Shown here in pieces: positions 11,681 to 20,300 of a DNA stretch of 64,000 nucleotides. The position numbers and the translations under genes are program-made. The number at the start of each line of letters is the position of its first letter. Within the stretch, counting starts at the first letter, position 1. The notes below the pieces were generated by a model. It saw only the letters and a program-made list of their open reading frames with translations. It was not told where the DNA came from and did not search any database. This DNA comes from Rossellomorea marisflavi (GTDB lineage Bacteria > Bacillota > Bacilli > Bacillales > Bacillaceae_B): assembly GCA_003667865.1 (NCBI GenBank), contig CP033051.1, forward strand, positions 1,509,501-1,573,500, written 5' to 3'.

Positions 11681-11727
11681 TTGACATTCATTTTCCACCA
11701 TGCTATATTTATCTCGAATTCGAGATA
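11681..11727 (+). promoter_or_regulatory. Sigma-A promoter with perfect MhqR operator
   Basis: TTGACA (11681-11686), a 17-base spacer and TATATT (11704-11709) form the promoter. TATCTCGAATTCGAGATA (11710-11727), a perfect 18-base palindrome, lies immediately after the -10, across the expected start of transcription. It is the MhqR operator known from B. subtilis quinone and azo-compound detoxification genes. MhqR binding would block initiation until quinones relieve it (established for the family; inferred here). Confidence 0.85.
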
Positions 11728-11793
11728 TTGTTTTTTTGTTACTTTAGTTGTAGAGATGATAGTAGATAGTAATAGCTTCCATTATAACTACAG

Positions 11794-11930
11794 AGTTGCT
11801 TGGAGCGGAAGGGTGCTTGACTCCTACGGGAATTGCGGGAAAGGTGAGACCCCGCATGAGCGGAGCGAAGAGGAGGCTCACCTCGCGCCCCGTGGAAAGC
11901 AAGCACCCTGGAGCGGAAAGCAACGGACCT
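11794..11930 (+). repeat. GGAGCGGA long palindromic repeat, copy B (short subtype)
   Basis: AGTTGCTTGGAGCGGAAGGG at the left end and its near complement CCTGGAGCGGAAAGCAAC at the right end frame the same GGTGAGACCCCGC/GAGGAGGCTCACC core as copy A. It lies between the MhqR-type promoter and the dioxygenase start, so it would be transcribed as part of a long structured 5' leader. Confidence 0.85.
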
Positions 11931-11987
11931 TTCAAAAAAGTCTCTTAAACATATTAATAAGCATCATATAGACATGGAGGAAATCAA

Positions 11988-12965
11988 ATGAACCACCTAA
12001 AAGGAATACATCACGTAACAGCCATCACCAGCAGCGCCGAAAAAAACTACGAATTTTTCACATACACACTAGGAATGCGCCTAGTGAAAAAAACAGTCAA
12101 CCAAGACGACATCCAAACCTACCATCTATTCTTCGCAGATGACGAAGGAAACCCTGGCACAGACATGACATTCTTTGACTTCCCAGGAATACCAAAAGGC
12201 ACTCATGGAACAAATGAAATCTTCAAAACATCATTCCGTGTTCCAAGCGACACAGCACTAGAATATTGGGTGAAACGCTTTGATCGCTTAGACGTCACAC
12301 ACACTGGTATTCAAGAGCAGTTTGGTAAGAAAACACTATCCTTCGTTGACTTTGATGATCAAAACTATCAACTCATTTCAGATGAGAACAACACAGGGGT
12401 AGCACCGGGAATTCCATGGCAAAAAGGACCGATTCCACTAGAATACGCCATTACGGGTTTGGGACCAATCTTTATTCGCATTGCCAATTTTGATTACTTT
12501 AAAGAAATGATGGAAAAGGTATTGTTATTTAAGGAAATCGGACAAGAAGGTTCCTTCCACTTGTTTGAAGTTGGCGAAGGTGGAAATGGTGCACAAGTGA
12601 TTGTTGAACATAATTCAGTCCTTCCTCAAGCCTATCAAGGGTTTGGTACCGTCCATCACGTAGCTTTTCGAGTTGAAGACAGAGACGTACTAAATGAATG
12701 GATTGACCGCTTACCTCAATTCGGTTTCCAAACATCAGGATATGTCAATCGTCACTTCTTTGAGTCACTATACGCAAGAGTTGCACCTCAAATATTATTT
12801 GAATTTGCAACAGATGGTCCTGGCTTTATGGGGGATGAACCGTATGAGACACTAGGGGAGAAACTATCCTTACCTCCATTTTTAGAGCCGAAGCGTGAAC
12901 AAATTGAAAGCCTAGTTCGTCCGATTGATACCGTTAGGAGTACAAAAGAATTTAAGAAAGAATAA
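11988..12965 (+). CDS. Ring-cleaving dioxygenase, MhqO/MhqA-like (VOC family)
   Basis: A glyoxalase/extradiol-dioxygenase protein of 325 residues made of two vicinal-oxygen-chelate halves. N-terminal KGIHHVTAITSSAEKNYEFF and central TVHHVAFRVED carry the repeated His positions of the metal site; FESLYARVAPQILFEFATDGP carries the C-terminal Glu region. It is expected to open hydroquinone/catechol-type rings as part of thiol-independent quinone detoxification. The perfect MhqR operator upstream supports assignment to the MhqA/MhqE/MhqO group, but which paralogue cannot be told. Ribosome site ATGGAGGAAATC precedes the ATG. The acetamidase-like gene follows at once. Confidence 0.92.
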   Translation: MNHLKGIHHVTAITSSAEKNYEFFTYTLGMRLVKKTVNQDDIQTYHLFFADDEGNPGTDMTFFDFPGIPKGTHGTNEIFKTSFRVPSDTALEYWVKRFDRLDVTHTGIQEQFGKKTLSFVDFDDQNYQLISDENNTGVAPGIPWQKGPIPLEYAITGLGPIFIRIANFDYFKEMMEKVLLFKEIGQEGSFHLFEVGEGGNGAQVIVEHNSVLPQAYQGFGTVHHVAFRVEDRDVLNEWIDRLPQFGFQTSGYVNRHFFESLYARVAPQILFEFATDGPGFMGDEPYETLGEKLSLPPFLEPKREQIESLVRPIDTVRSTKEFKKE

Positions 12966-12983
12966 TTGTTTAGGGGGATATTT

Positions 12984-13883
12984 GTGGAGACTTTATCACG
13001 TGAATCAGGTATTATTTATGACTTTAACAAACAGCATAAACCGGTAAAAACTGTTGCTTCTGGTACGACAATTGAAATTGAAACCTATGATTGCTTTCAA
13101 AATCAAATCCAATCTTCAGATACAGTGATTGCAGAAATGGACTGGAATCAGATTAACCCTGCAACAGGACCAATCTATGTTGAAGGGGCTAAGCCAGGGG
13201 ACGTTCTGAAAGTAAATATTGAAAAGATCGAGCTTGAAAATCAAGGTGTTATGATGGTCGGTCCAAAGCTTGGAGTGTTAGGACATCGGATTACAGACAT
13301 GGAAGTCAAAATCGTTCCGATTCAGGATGATAAGGCTATGTTTAACGATATTGCCATTCCATTAAATCCGATGATTGGTGTGATAGGTGTTGCTCCTGCA
13401 GGAGAAGGCGTAAACTGCGGGACACCTGGAGAACATGGTGGGAACATGGATAATAAGATGGTTGCTGAAGGTGCGACACTCTATTTTCCAGTGTTTACAG
13501 AAGGTGCCCTCTTTGGATTGGGAGATATGCATGCAGCGATGGGAGACGGAGAAATTAGTGTCTCAGGTATTGAAATTCCAGGTAAAGCAACGGTTACACT
13601 AGAAGTGCTGAAGGGTGTATCATTACAACATCCAATGCTTGAAAATGATGAGGTCTTTACACAAATTGTTTCAGCCAAAACATTGGACGAAGCATGCAGC
13701 ATCGCAACAGAAGAGATGATTGACCGAATTGTTGAAAAGTCAGGTCTACCTCTAAGTGACGTAACAATGCTTATGAGTGCTACGGGTCAAACGGAAATCT
13801 GCCAAATGGTTGACCCACTCATGACAGCACGCTTTGTAGTTCCAAAATGGCTATTGAAACAACTGAATATCAACTTGATATAA
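12984..13883 (+). CDS. Acetamidase/formamidase family protein
   Basis: FmdA/AmdA-family hydrolase of about 299 residues, predicted to release ammonia from short amides. Family features include INPATGPIYVEGAKPGD, GVIGVAPAGEGVNCGTPGEH with a metal-binding Cys/His region, GALFGLGDMHAAMGDGEIS and the C-terminal LMSATGQTEICQMVDP. GTG 12984 is chosen because AGGGGG lies 6 bases upstream; an in-frame TTG at 12966 is less likely. It sits 18 bases after the dioxygenase stop and is probably under the same MhqR-type promoter, an unusual pairing. A strong terminator follows. Confidence 0.88.
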   Translation: METLSRESGIIYDFNKQHKPVKTVASGTTIEIETYDCFQNQIQSSDTVIAEMDWNQINPATGPIYVEGAKPGDVLKVNIEKIELENQGVMMVGPKLGVLGHRITDMEVKIVPIQDDKAMFNDIAIPLNPMIGVIGVAPAGEGVNCGTPGEHGGNMDNKMVAEGATLYFPVFTEGALFGLGDMHAAMGDGEISVSGIEIPGKATVTLEVLKGVSLQHPMLENDEVFTQIVSAKTLDEACSIATEEMIDRIVEKSGLPLSDVTMLMSATGQTEICQMVDPLMTARFVVPKWLLKQLNINLI

Positions 13884-13890
13884 GATATAA

Positions 13891-13920
13891 AACTGAGTGG
13901 CTGATCCCACTCAGTTTTTC
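13891..13920. terminator. Bidirectional terminator between convergent genes
   Basis: AACTGAGTGG (13891-13900) and CCACTCAGTT (13907-13916) form a perfect 10-bp stem with T-rich tails on both strands. The stop codon of the minus-strand oxidoreductase lies inside the stem. Confidence 0.9.
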
Positions 13921-15269
13921 TTGCTTAAATAGCGCCCTAAATAAACACCACTTGCGGCGGCCTGAGAAAGAGAATGCGTTTCTCCCGAGCAATCACCAAC
14001 AAGATATAAATGAGGAACGGGTGTCTCAAAATACTCATTTGTCACCAACTTAGGCTCATAAAACTTGGCATCAAGACCATAAAGCAACGTATCTCCATCT
14101 ATCGCTTCACCAAGCAAACCCTCCAAACACACGAGAAATCTCTTTAGTGCCAAGCGATACAGCTCTGGAATCTCCTCAACCAAGTTCCCACAACTAGCCT
14201 CGAGGGACGGACCTATAGAATTGCTATTTAGACTATTAGTACTCTTTTCAAGATAAAAGTCTTCTAATCTTTGGACAACAATACGATCATGACCCTGATT
14301 AATCCCACCAATAACAGAGCGTGCATTGTCCATAGCTTTTTCATAAGAAGAGAAGTATTGTGGAACAAACAAACTAAAATTTAGATTTGCACTTGGTGTA
14401 TCTTTTTCCCGAACATTCTGTCCATCTGGCATAACAAGACCATGTTGATGCTTGCGAATGATTCGTCCCATTGGATTCATGCAGTAGGTTGTTGCACTCA
14501 ATTCATCATCCTGATAACGGAGCTTTGTTTCGAAGGTTTCCTCTAAAAGGGATTGAAGCTGATTCCCCTTCATCTCAACACGAATCCCCATATCCAATCG
14601 TGTTTCACCAGTGACTAACCCTAAAGAAAGAGCTTGTTCTTTAAACCATTGACTGCCACTCATTCCTGTACCAATAACCAGTCGTTCAGACGTGTAGTGT
14701 CCATTAGAAGTTTCCAAAAGATATCCCGGCTCTTCTCTTTTTATAGATGTTACCTTTGTTTCAAAAGAAAAGCTTATGCTCTCTTTCATCACATCATACA
14801 TCTTTTGTAAAATATCCTGAGAGAGCTTTGTACCTAAATGGCGGACCTCAGTTGAAAGAACCTTTAAATGATGGTGTGCAGCTTTTGCCGCTAGTTCCTC
14901 GTTTTTGGTACTATATTTTTCTACAATACCTCCACCGTAATGACAAAGAATAGAATCAACTTCCTCCATTAGCTCTAATACTTTTTCATTCCCAATCTTT
15001 CGACCAAGCTCTCCTCCAAAATCATTGGTATAGTTAAATTTACCTTCAGATTTTCCCAAGCCTCCGAAACCAATATATTTGTTGCACTGTTCCTTGCAAG
15101 TACAAGTACTCCCTTGATCTAATCCACATGTTCTTTGATGAAGCTCTTTTCCGATATCGATTACATGGATACGTAACGCAGCATGTTCTTTCAGTAACGT
15201 GTAAGCGAGAAACACACTGCTAACGCCAGCGCCAACAATCGTAATATCGTAGTGATTTTGATGATGCAT
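13911..15269 (-). CDS. FAD-dependent oxidoreductase (COG2509-like)
   Basis: A Rossmann-type FAD motif (ITIVGAGVSSVFLAYTLL) opens the protein. A Cys-rich stretch CGLDQGSTCTCKEQC then precedes FGGLGKSEGKFNYT, as in uncharacterised FAD dehydrogenases of the COG2509 group. The second dinucleotide-binding region (RLVIGTGMSGSQW) and a C-terminal FAD contact (YLVGDCSGETHSLSQAAASG) are present. It is about 450 residues, cytoplasmic, and the substrate is unknown. ATG at 15269 is preferred because AAAGG lies upstream of it; an in-frame ATG at 15287 lacks a clear ribosome site. The gene is convergent with the amidase gene. Confidence 0.8.
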   Translation of the reverse strand: MHHQNHYDITIVGAGVSSVFLAYTLLKEHAALRIHVIDIGKELHQRTCGLDQGSTCTCKEQCNKYIGFGGLGKSEGKFNYTNDFGGELGRKIGNEKVLELMEEVDSILCHYGGGIVEKYSTKNEELAAKAAHHHLKVLSTEVRHLGTKLSQDILQKMYDVMKESISFSFETKVTSIKREEPGYLLETSNGHYTSERLVIGTGMSGSQWFKEQALSLGLVTGETRLDMGIRVEMKGNQLQSLLEETFETKLRYQDDELSATTYCMNPMGRIIRKHQHGLVMPDGQNVREKDTPSANLNFSLFVPQYFSSYEKAMDNARSVIGGINQGHDRIVVQRLEDFYLEKSTNSLNSNSIGPSLEASCGNLVEEIPELYRLALKRFLVCLEGLLGEAIDGDTLLYGLDAKFYEPKLVTNEYFETPVPHLYLVGDCSGETHSLSQAAASGVYLGRYLSKKN

Positions 15270-15287
15270 AAAACCAGAACCTTTCAT

Positions 15288-16131
15288 TTACTTTTTCTTA
15301 TTAACAATCATTCTAGATAAACAGAAAAGACTCCTTTTTTGAAAACTATTGAATCTGATAATGATTAAATGGAATTTAACACTAAACTTAAAAACTAGGA
15401 TACACTTAGAACGTCAAATGTCTAGATATATGACTGTGTGCTTATTTAAAAGTAACGTTAGTAATTTGGAATGAGTTAACTGTCATTCTTAATGCGTAGT
15501 AGACTACATACTGCGCAATAACGTTTTTCATAATTGTGGAAGATATGAATCAACAATGCGTTATATCTGATATGATTTTAGTATGAAGATACATGATATT
15601 GTGAACCCTTTCACTTAAACTACCGGATCAGGAATGTTGAAGAAGAATGTTATAATTTAAATGATTTCACGTTGGATGTAATGAGGAGAATATTAATGAA
15701 TATCCTTACAGCCTTTACTCATTCAGTAGCTCAATTAGAACCAATTTATGAACTGGACACAATCGATAATCAAATAATAATTAATGTGTAGTAAATTCTT
15801 GGGATTATACTTCAAGGTTCAGTAAGAATATTGGTAAAGATTAAAACTTCTTATCAAGGATTGTTAGAAAGCATCAACTATCAGGATTTAATCAGAACTA
15901 AAGATATGATAAAAGAATCGTCCTATTCTTTTAGTCTCTTAAAGGTGTATAAGGATACAAAAACATTTCTCTTTTATTATTTCAAAGTCCCAACAATCCC
16001 AGCATTTAGAAGAGATTTGAAATTTTTTTTGTCTAATGGGTGCTTACCTTTTAAAAAAGGGATTGGCATATTTTACAATTGTTATATGCTATAATTAAGA
16101 AAGAGTTTAACTCAGTGAGGAGGGGTTAGAA
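15288..16131. other. Gene-free stretch opening the accessory island
   Basis: It holds a TGCGCA-containing motif (about 15502-15520) and a segment GAAGATACATGATATTGTGA (near 15583) that is also found upstream of the second toxin-antitoxin pair (near 24552). A 31-codon frame at 15696-15791 has a good GAGGAGA ribosome site. It can be continued in another frame to about 15846, suggesting a decayed gene. An 87-codon frame from TTG 15831 is not supported. Confidence 0.5.
15696..15846 (+). pseudogene. Possible decayed small gene
   Basis: ATG 15696 follows GAGGAGA and encodes 31 residues starting MNILTAFTHSVAQLEPIYEL. A one-base frame change near the stop would extend it with NSWDYTSRFSKNIGKD to a stop near 15846. 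No family is recognised. The frame-change reading is inference. Confidence 0.25.
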
Positions 16132-16386
16132 ATGGCAATTAGTAACGACAAATTATATGACTTGGTTTCAAAATTACCGGAAGAAGCAAAAAAGTCAGCG
16201 TATGATTATCTAAAATATTTAACTGTTAGTCATACACGACCAAATTGGGAACAAATTAGTAAATTCGAACCAGATGATACTCCTTTAAGCGAAGAAGAAG
16301 AACATCAACTCAAGAATAACTCGGAATTTTTATCTTGGGAGGATGCTATGAATGAGCTTAACTTACCAAGTGACACTGAGTCGTGA
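16132..16386 (+). CDS. Antitoxin of a RelBE-like toxin-antitoxin pair (pair 1)
   Basis: An 84-residue acidic protein. The N-terminal helix-rich part (KLYDLVSKLPEEAKKSAYDY) is likely the dimerisation/DNA-binding region. The acidic C-terminus (DDTPLSEEEEHQL, SWEDAMNELNLPSD) is of the kind that wraps the toxin. Ribosome site GAGGAGGGGT precedes the ATG. The downstream toxin overlaps its last 35 bases. It aligns along its length with the second antitoxin at 24777-25037 (MAIS..LY.LVSKL versus VAVR..LY.MVESL). Confidence 0.8.
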   Translation: MAISNDKLYDLVSKLPEEAKKSAYDYLKYLTVSHTRPNWEQISKFEPDDTPLSEEEEHQLKNNSEFLSWEDAMNELNLPSDTES

Positions 16387-16618
16387 GTCAATAAAATTTT
16401 TGAAAAAGCAAGAAAATGCAATTCAAATTAGAATTACTAAAGCAATTAAAGGTTTAACAATTCAGCCGCCAATTGGCGATATTAAACCTTTAAAGGGTAG
16501 AAATAAGCAGTTAAGGCTAAGAGTAGGTAGTGTTAGGATAATATTCGAGGTTAATCATAATGAGAAAATGATATACATTCTAACCATCGATAACCGCGGT
16601 GATGTTTATAAATTTTAA
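16352..16618 (+). CDS. RelE/ParE-family toxin (pair 1)
   Basis: An 88-residue basic protein with the RelE fold signature: LSRESIKFLKKQ at the N-terminus, GDIKPLKGRNKQLRLRVGSV in the middle and RIIFEV...IYILTIDNRGDVYKF at the end. RelE toxins usually cleave mRNA on the ribosome. The start at 16352 has GGAGG about 10 bases upstream, inside the antitoxin gene. A terminator follows. Confidence 0.88.
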   Translation: MSLTYQVTLSRESIKFLKKQENAIQIRITKAIKGLTIQPPIGDIKPLKGRNKQLRLRVGSVRIIFEVNHNEKMIYILTIDNRGDVYKF

Positions 16619-16653
16619 AAAAGACCATTTAATGTTCAGTAATGGTCTTTTTT
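16617..16653 (+). terminator. Terminator of toxin-antitoxin pair 1
   Basis: AAAAAAGACCATT (16617-16629) pairs with AATGGTCTTTTTT (16641-16653); the 5' arm overlaps the toxin stop codon. Confidence 0.9.
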
Positions 16654-17116
16654 GTGTCTGTTTAACTATGGATTGTGAATTAGTACACTTAAAATAAAGG
16701 ATGCTTATGTTGAACAAGAGCTAATCACTTTGCTGCGCAGTACAAAGATACTAATCATTAATCAATCAAATTGACGATCACTGCGCAGCAGAGAGATTTC
16801 ACTTTATATGAATTTTAGGATTATCCACTTAACTATAAGTACTGGTTTATTTACTCACCCTTTAGTATTTGAATATGCATTAGAGCAGAAAAGGCAGTTG
16901 GTCCCCTTGTTAATGAGCAATAACTTTATTATCCAAGAATGAAGCACTTTTATGGCGGGGGTTATCATTTTAAATGCTGGTTAGATAGATCGGATTTAAG
17001 TGTGCCCTTAGATATCCTTTTACAGAGAGACTAAATTATATTAGTTTTAAAACGGAAAATTAGTAAAATCATGTATTTAAAAACTTGTGTAATCCTATTA
17101 AAGTGTTGAGCAAACT
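16654..17116. other. Gene-free stretch with TGCGCAG motifs
   Basis: GCTGCGCAGTACAAAGATAC (about 16733-16752) and an inverted relative CACTGCGCAGCAG (about 16780-16792) lie about 50 bp apart. Similar short motifs recur in the island. No gene was seen. Confidence 0.5.
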
Positions 17117-17158
17117 AAAAGAAACGCCTGGATTAAGATTAAACCAAGTGTTTCTTTT
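17117..17158 (-). terminator. Terminator of minus-strand metalloprotease operon
   Basis: AAAAGAAACGCCTGG (17117-17131) pairs imperfectly with CCAAGTGTTTCTTTT (17144-17158), about 40 bases after the stop of the partner gene on the minus strand. Confidence 0.75.
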
Positions 17159-17197
17159 ATAGCTACTATATAGATGTTTGTTAATAGATCTGAATAT

Positions 17198-17722
17198 TTA
17201 CTCATTTTCAATTTCAATTGTTTCTAACATGTCTGACCTTACATTTTCAAAGGTATTCTTTCCTCTCCATTTATAAAGATGGTGTTTAGAATTATTAACG
17301 TAATATGTCTTTCCATCATGTTCAACACTATTCAAAAAGAGTAAATATTCACCTTCTTTAATATTGATCTCTTCCTCTTTTTTTATGTTAATATATTGCT
17401 TCTCTTGGACATCATAAAAAGCTATAATTTCATATAAGGAGATAGTATCCCCTTTTTCAATGCTATTTTCTGTCTCGTTTTTAAAAATCTTTTTAATTTT
17501 AATTTCTCTCACAGCTTGTTTTGCAGGTGTTTCCACAATAGTGTAATTCTTATCCAGATGGGCCCTAACTACTAGTTCTGCATCACTTTCTATAGATTCA
17601 TAATCAGTATAAGACTTAACCAATCCAACATTATGATCCGTATTATCAATAACAATACTATACGCAAGGTATCCTACAAAACCCACAATTATGGTTAGGG
17701 GTATAAAGATAATTTTTTTCAC
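17198..17722 (-). CDS. Membrane-anchored partner of metalloprotease (cassette 1)
   Basis: A 174-residue protein with an N-terminal membrane anchor or uncleaved signal (IIFIPLTIIVGFVGYLAYSI) and an extracellular remainder. The segment SDAELVVRAHLDK, later EIKIKKIFK and a final GEYLLFLNSV matches the pattern of the paralogue at 23261-23917 (SDLVVVGKVKEE, EIDFKVNTFLKG, KLYLLFLEKL). The start is GTG with AAGGAGGT 7 bases upstream. It begins 12 bases after the protease gene, so the two form an operon. Function is unknown; an inhibitor, chaperone or substrate of the protease are possible (inference). Confidence 0.7.
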   Translation of the reverse strand: MKKIIFIPLTIIVGFVGYLAYSIVIDNTDHNVGLVKSYTDYESIESDAELVVRAHLDKNYTIVETPAKQAVREIKIKKIFKNETENSIEKGDTISLYEIIAFYDVQEKQYINIKKEEEINIKEGEYLLFLNSVEHDGKTYYVNNSKHHLYKWRGKNTFENVRSDMLETIEIENE

Positions 17723-17734
17723 AAAATAACCTCC

Positions 17735-18298
17735 TTAATATATTTTCCCAAGTTCTGTTTTATCATATGATTGGGGATAATCAAATTTAAATTGATCCCA
17801 TTCATCCATAACCGAGTCTCTTAAGAAGTTTGTGGTATGATCTAAACCTAATAAATGCCCAGCTTCATGCATTACAACAAATCTTTTATCAAAGTAAGAC
17901 AAAGGTATAAAATTGTCGTCTACTAGATACATATAACCATATTCGTGAGTACTTGACCCTATAGGATAAGGAACACCAAATCCATAATAGCCCTCTGCAA
18001 TGACTTGTTGTTCCGGAAATCCAAGTTGGTCAGTATACCATCTGGTCCAAACATCTACCGGTTGACTTAAACTAACGTCCTCAAAATACTTATAAGATAT
18101 ATTTGAATTTGACCCATTCCAACTTGTAAATCCATTCTTTATTGATGATATATAATTATCTGTCTCTCCGTTAACCCCAAAATATACAGTACTCTTACTC
18201 CACTTTCCTCCAGCAAGGTCGGCTAATGCATTAATTGAAAATCCTAATGAGAAAGAAATAATAATAGTAAAAATAAGAAGTTTACCTTTTAACACCAT
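17735..18298 (-). CDS. Secreted matrixin-like zinc metalloprotease (cassette 1)
   Basis: About 187 residues with an N-terminal signal peptide (LLIFTIIISFSLGFSINALA). The zinc motif HEAGHLLGLDH (HExxHxxGxxH) is followed by SVMDEW, a plausible Met-turn, as in matrixin (M10-type) metalloproteases. The mature part has only the small catalytic domain and no separate propeptide is obvious. ATG 18298 follows AGAGGTG; a GTG at 18304 is an alternative. It is paired with the anchored protein directly downstream, as is its relative at 22564-23238. Confidence 0.85.
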   Translation of the reverse strand: MVLKGKLLIFTIIISFSLGFSINALADLAGGKWSKSTVYFGVNGETDNYISSIKNGFTSWNGSNSNISYKYFEDVSLSQPVDVWTRWYTDQLGFPEQQVIAEGYYGFGVPYPIGSSTHEYGYMYLVDDNFIPLSYFDKRFVVMHEAGHLLGLDHTTNFLRDSVMDEWDQFKFDYPQSYDKTELGKIY

Positions 18299-18304
18299 CT
18301 TCAC

Positions 18305-18889
18305 CTCTATTAATAGATTTTAATGTTATTAGTAATAGAATTCCTCTTAAAAGAATCTATTAGGTTTAAGAAACATTTCTAGCTAGAATGTTATATTTAG
18401 TCTATTTGAAATTTCCTAAAGTAACAAAGTGTATAATCAATAAGGTGTTATAAGAATAAAGGAGAAACCTCAAATATCCTTTAATTTTTGATATGATATA
18501 GCTAATTTTATAACTATAAGAATAACTTCAAAACGTTGAAAACATAAAGGTTTTGGATGTAAAGGTATGATGATTTGAAATTATTCTCTTAATTATGTAT
18601 TAGTGAGGAATATTTATATGATTGTGCGGTGTTTACACTTTCGAGAATATTTGTACAATAAATATGCCTATTTTGTTTTTGGCATTTAAAAAATGTAGGT
18701 TTTGGCAGTATGTTTATAATGGATATTGAATTATTACTTGATGTAAAGCTGAATAGCACAGATACTTTTATTAATTTATTAAAATTGGACAAAGTTTAAT
18801 CACTTGATTAGTACATAGTAGACGATTACTGTGCAACAAGTACCTTTACACCATATGGTGACTTTCGCTAGTAATAAAATAAAAAATAA
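18305..18889. other. Gene-free stretch
   Basis: AT-rich. It contains one degenerate copy of the island motif (AGTACATAGTAGACGATTAC near 18810). A short minus-strand frame at 18589-18792 lacks a ribosome site and family features. Confidence 0.5.
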
Positions 18890-18912
18890 AAAGCGTTCAC
18901 CGAACGCTTTTT
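18890..18912. terminator. Terminator after tetR-type gene
   Basis: AAAGCGTTC (18890-18898) pairs with GAACGCTTT (18902-18910) over a 3-base loop, with A/T tails on both sides. It lies just past the stop of the minus-strand regulator. Confidence 0.85.
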
Positions 18913-18914
18913 AT

Positions 18915-19508
18915 TTACAAGAAGTCTCTATAAGTTCGAGATCTGAAACCTTCAGTAATAAGATCAGGAATAATTGATTCTAAGATATTTAATCCTGTCT
19001 CTAGGCTTAAAAGTGAAACAACTATTTCATCAATTTTTTCAGGTGATATTTCTTTCTCCATAAAATGTGAACTTATTGCTTCTTTCATAGAACTTAATAT
19101 TAATTTGTACCGAGAAGCTAGCTTTTGTCTAACATCTTCATTACGTAATGCATACAAGGTAAACTCCAAAATTAACAAAGTCCACTTAGTATCTTGGCTA
19201 TTCTTTGAATGAGAGATAAGTAACTTTTCTACCTTATCAGCCCTACTTACATTGTCAAGTTGATTTTCGAAGACTTGTCCCCATTCTTCTAGTTGATGAT
19301 TGAATCTTCTATCATACAACGCTAGGAATAGATTTTCTTTATTGGAGAAGTTAGAGTACACTGCTCCCTTTGAGTAGCCAGCTTCCTCTGCTATCTCATC
19401 AACTGAAGCCCCATTATATCCCTTTTTTGAGAAAATCAACTCCGCAGAATTCAGAAGCAACTCTTTTGTTTGTTGCTTTTTTTCTTCCATAGTTAATCGT
19501 TTTGGCAT
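18915..19508 (-). CDS. TetR-family transcriptional regulator
   Basis: A 197-residue repressor. The N-terminal helix-turn-helix KKGYNGASVDEIAEEAGYSKGAVYSNFSNKENLFLAL (residues about 27-65) is typical of TetR; the C-terminal helical domain would bind an unknown ligand. Ribosome site AAGGAG precedes the ATG. It diverges from the TspO-like gene, and the 112-bp gap holds three related palindromes, so it probably represses itself and its neighbour. Confidence 0.93.
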   Translation of the reverse strand: MPKRLTMEEKKQQTKELLLNSAELIFSKKGYNGASVDEIAEEAGYSKGAVYSNFSNKENLFLALYDRRFNHQLEEWGQVFENQLDNVSRADKVEKLLISHSKNSQDTKWTLLILEFTLYALRNEDVRQKLASRYKLILSSMKEAISSHFMEKEISPEKIDEIVVSLLSLETGLNILESIIPDLITEGFRSRTYRDFL

Positions 19509-19530
19509 GGTATCAACTCCTTAAATGCAT

Positions 19531-19602
19531 TTGACATACTACTTAGTATTAGTATACCATATAACAATAAATACTAGTCGGTATTTATATACTAATTAGT
19601 AT
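19531..19602 (+). promoter_or_regulatory. Promoter and three TetR-type operators
   Basis: TTGACA (19531-19536), a 16-base spacer and TATACC (19553-19558) form a plus-strand promoter. ATACTACTTAGTAT (19536-19549) lies in its spacer. AAATACTAGTCGGTATTT (19569-19586) and the perfect palindrome ATACTAATTAGTAT (19589-19602) lie downstream. The first and third differ at one base. Confidence 0.7.
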
Positions 19603-19620
19603 ATTGAGAGGGGTGAAAAA

Positions 19621-20088
19621 ATGAACAAGCAATTAACAGTAAAAGAAAAATGGATGGGGATTTGGTTTTCTTTAGGAACTTTGGTCTTAGTAATGATCGC
19701 TGCTGGTTTAGGATTTTATTTCGCACCACCTAATGAAAATTTGCAAACAGCTCCAAGTGAGTCTTTCTTTTGGGTAGCATGGTTAATTGTTTTACCAACT
19801 TGGGGTATTGCAACTTGGCTTGTCTGGCTTAAAAGAAATGAAGCTGATATTCGTGGGGCAATGGTATTATATGTGTGGTTTTTATTAGGAACTATCTCTT
19901 TCTTTCCTGCGACAGCAGCAACAGATCAAAGCGTATTAGCTATTTTTATTAGTGACGTAATGGGTATTATTCAAAGTTTATTAATTTTATGGTTATATTC
20001 ACGTTATTCAAAGGCAGCCATATATTGGTTGCTTCCTTTAGTAATTTGGTTTCCAATTACAACATTTATTAAGTTTATAAACTTATAG
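19621..20088 (+). CDS. TspO/MBR-like integral membrane protein
   Basis: 155 residues with about five hydrophobic helices. The arrangement SFFWVAWLIVLPTWGIATWL, then WFLLGTISFFP and finally YWLLPLVIWFPITTFIKFI resembles TspO/MBR proteins (Trp-rich, with a C-terminal LLxPYLxWxxFAxxLN-like segment), though conservation is weak. TspO proteins bind porphyrins and similar ligands. Ribosome site GAGAGGGG precedes the ATG. Divergent TetR-type control suggests induction by a small molecule. It could instead be an unrelated small multi-pass protein. Confidence 0.55.
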   Translation: MNKQLTVKEKWMGIWFSLGTLVLVMIAAGLGFYFAPPNENLQTAPSESFFWVAWLIVLPTWGIATWLVWLKRNEADIRGAMVLYVWFLLGTISFFPATAATDQSVLAIFISDVMGIIQSLLILWLYSRYSKAAIYWLLPLVIWFPITTFIKFINL

Positions 20089-20300
20089 AATTATACTATT
20101 ACCTATAAAATGTACTTGTTCTACTAAGAAATGAGAATGAATACAAAGGAAAATAAGTATAGGTTGAACGTTAAATTATTTTTTTAAATTAAATGTATTT
20201 AGATTTAGAGGGTTTGTTTTTTGTGTCGTAGTACAAAGATACTGTTCATTAAGAAATAGAAATAAAGTGGAAGATTGCCGAAAAAATAGCGAACGACCTT

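Noticed and set aside
11474..11971. 165-codon plus-strand frame overlapping the peptidase end and repeat B
   Set aside because: Out of frame with the peptidase gene and continues through the promoter, MhqR operator and repeat.
15831..16094. 87-codon frame from a TTG
   Set aside because: No ribosome site and no recognisable domain; likely chance in AT-rich DNA.
18589..18792. 67-codon minus-strand frame
   Set aside because: No ribosome site, low-complexity composition.
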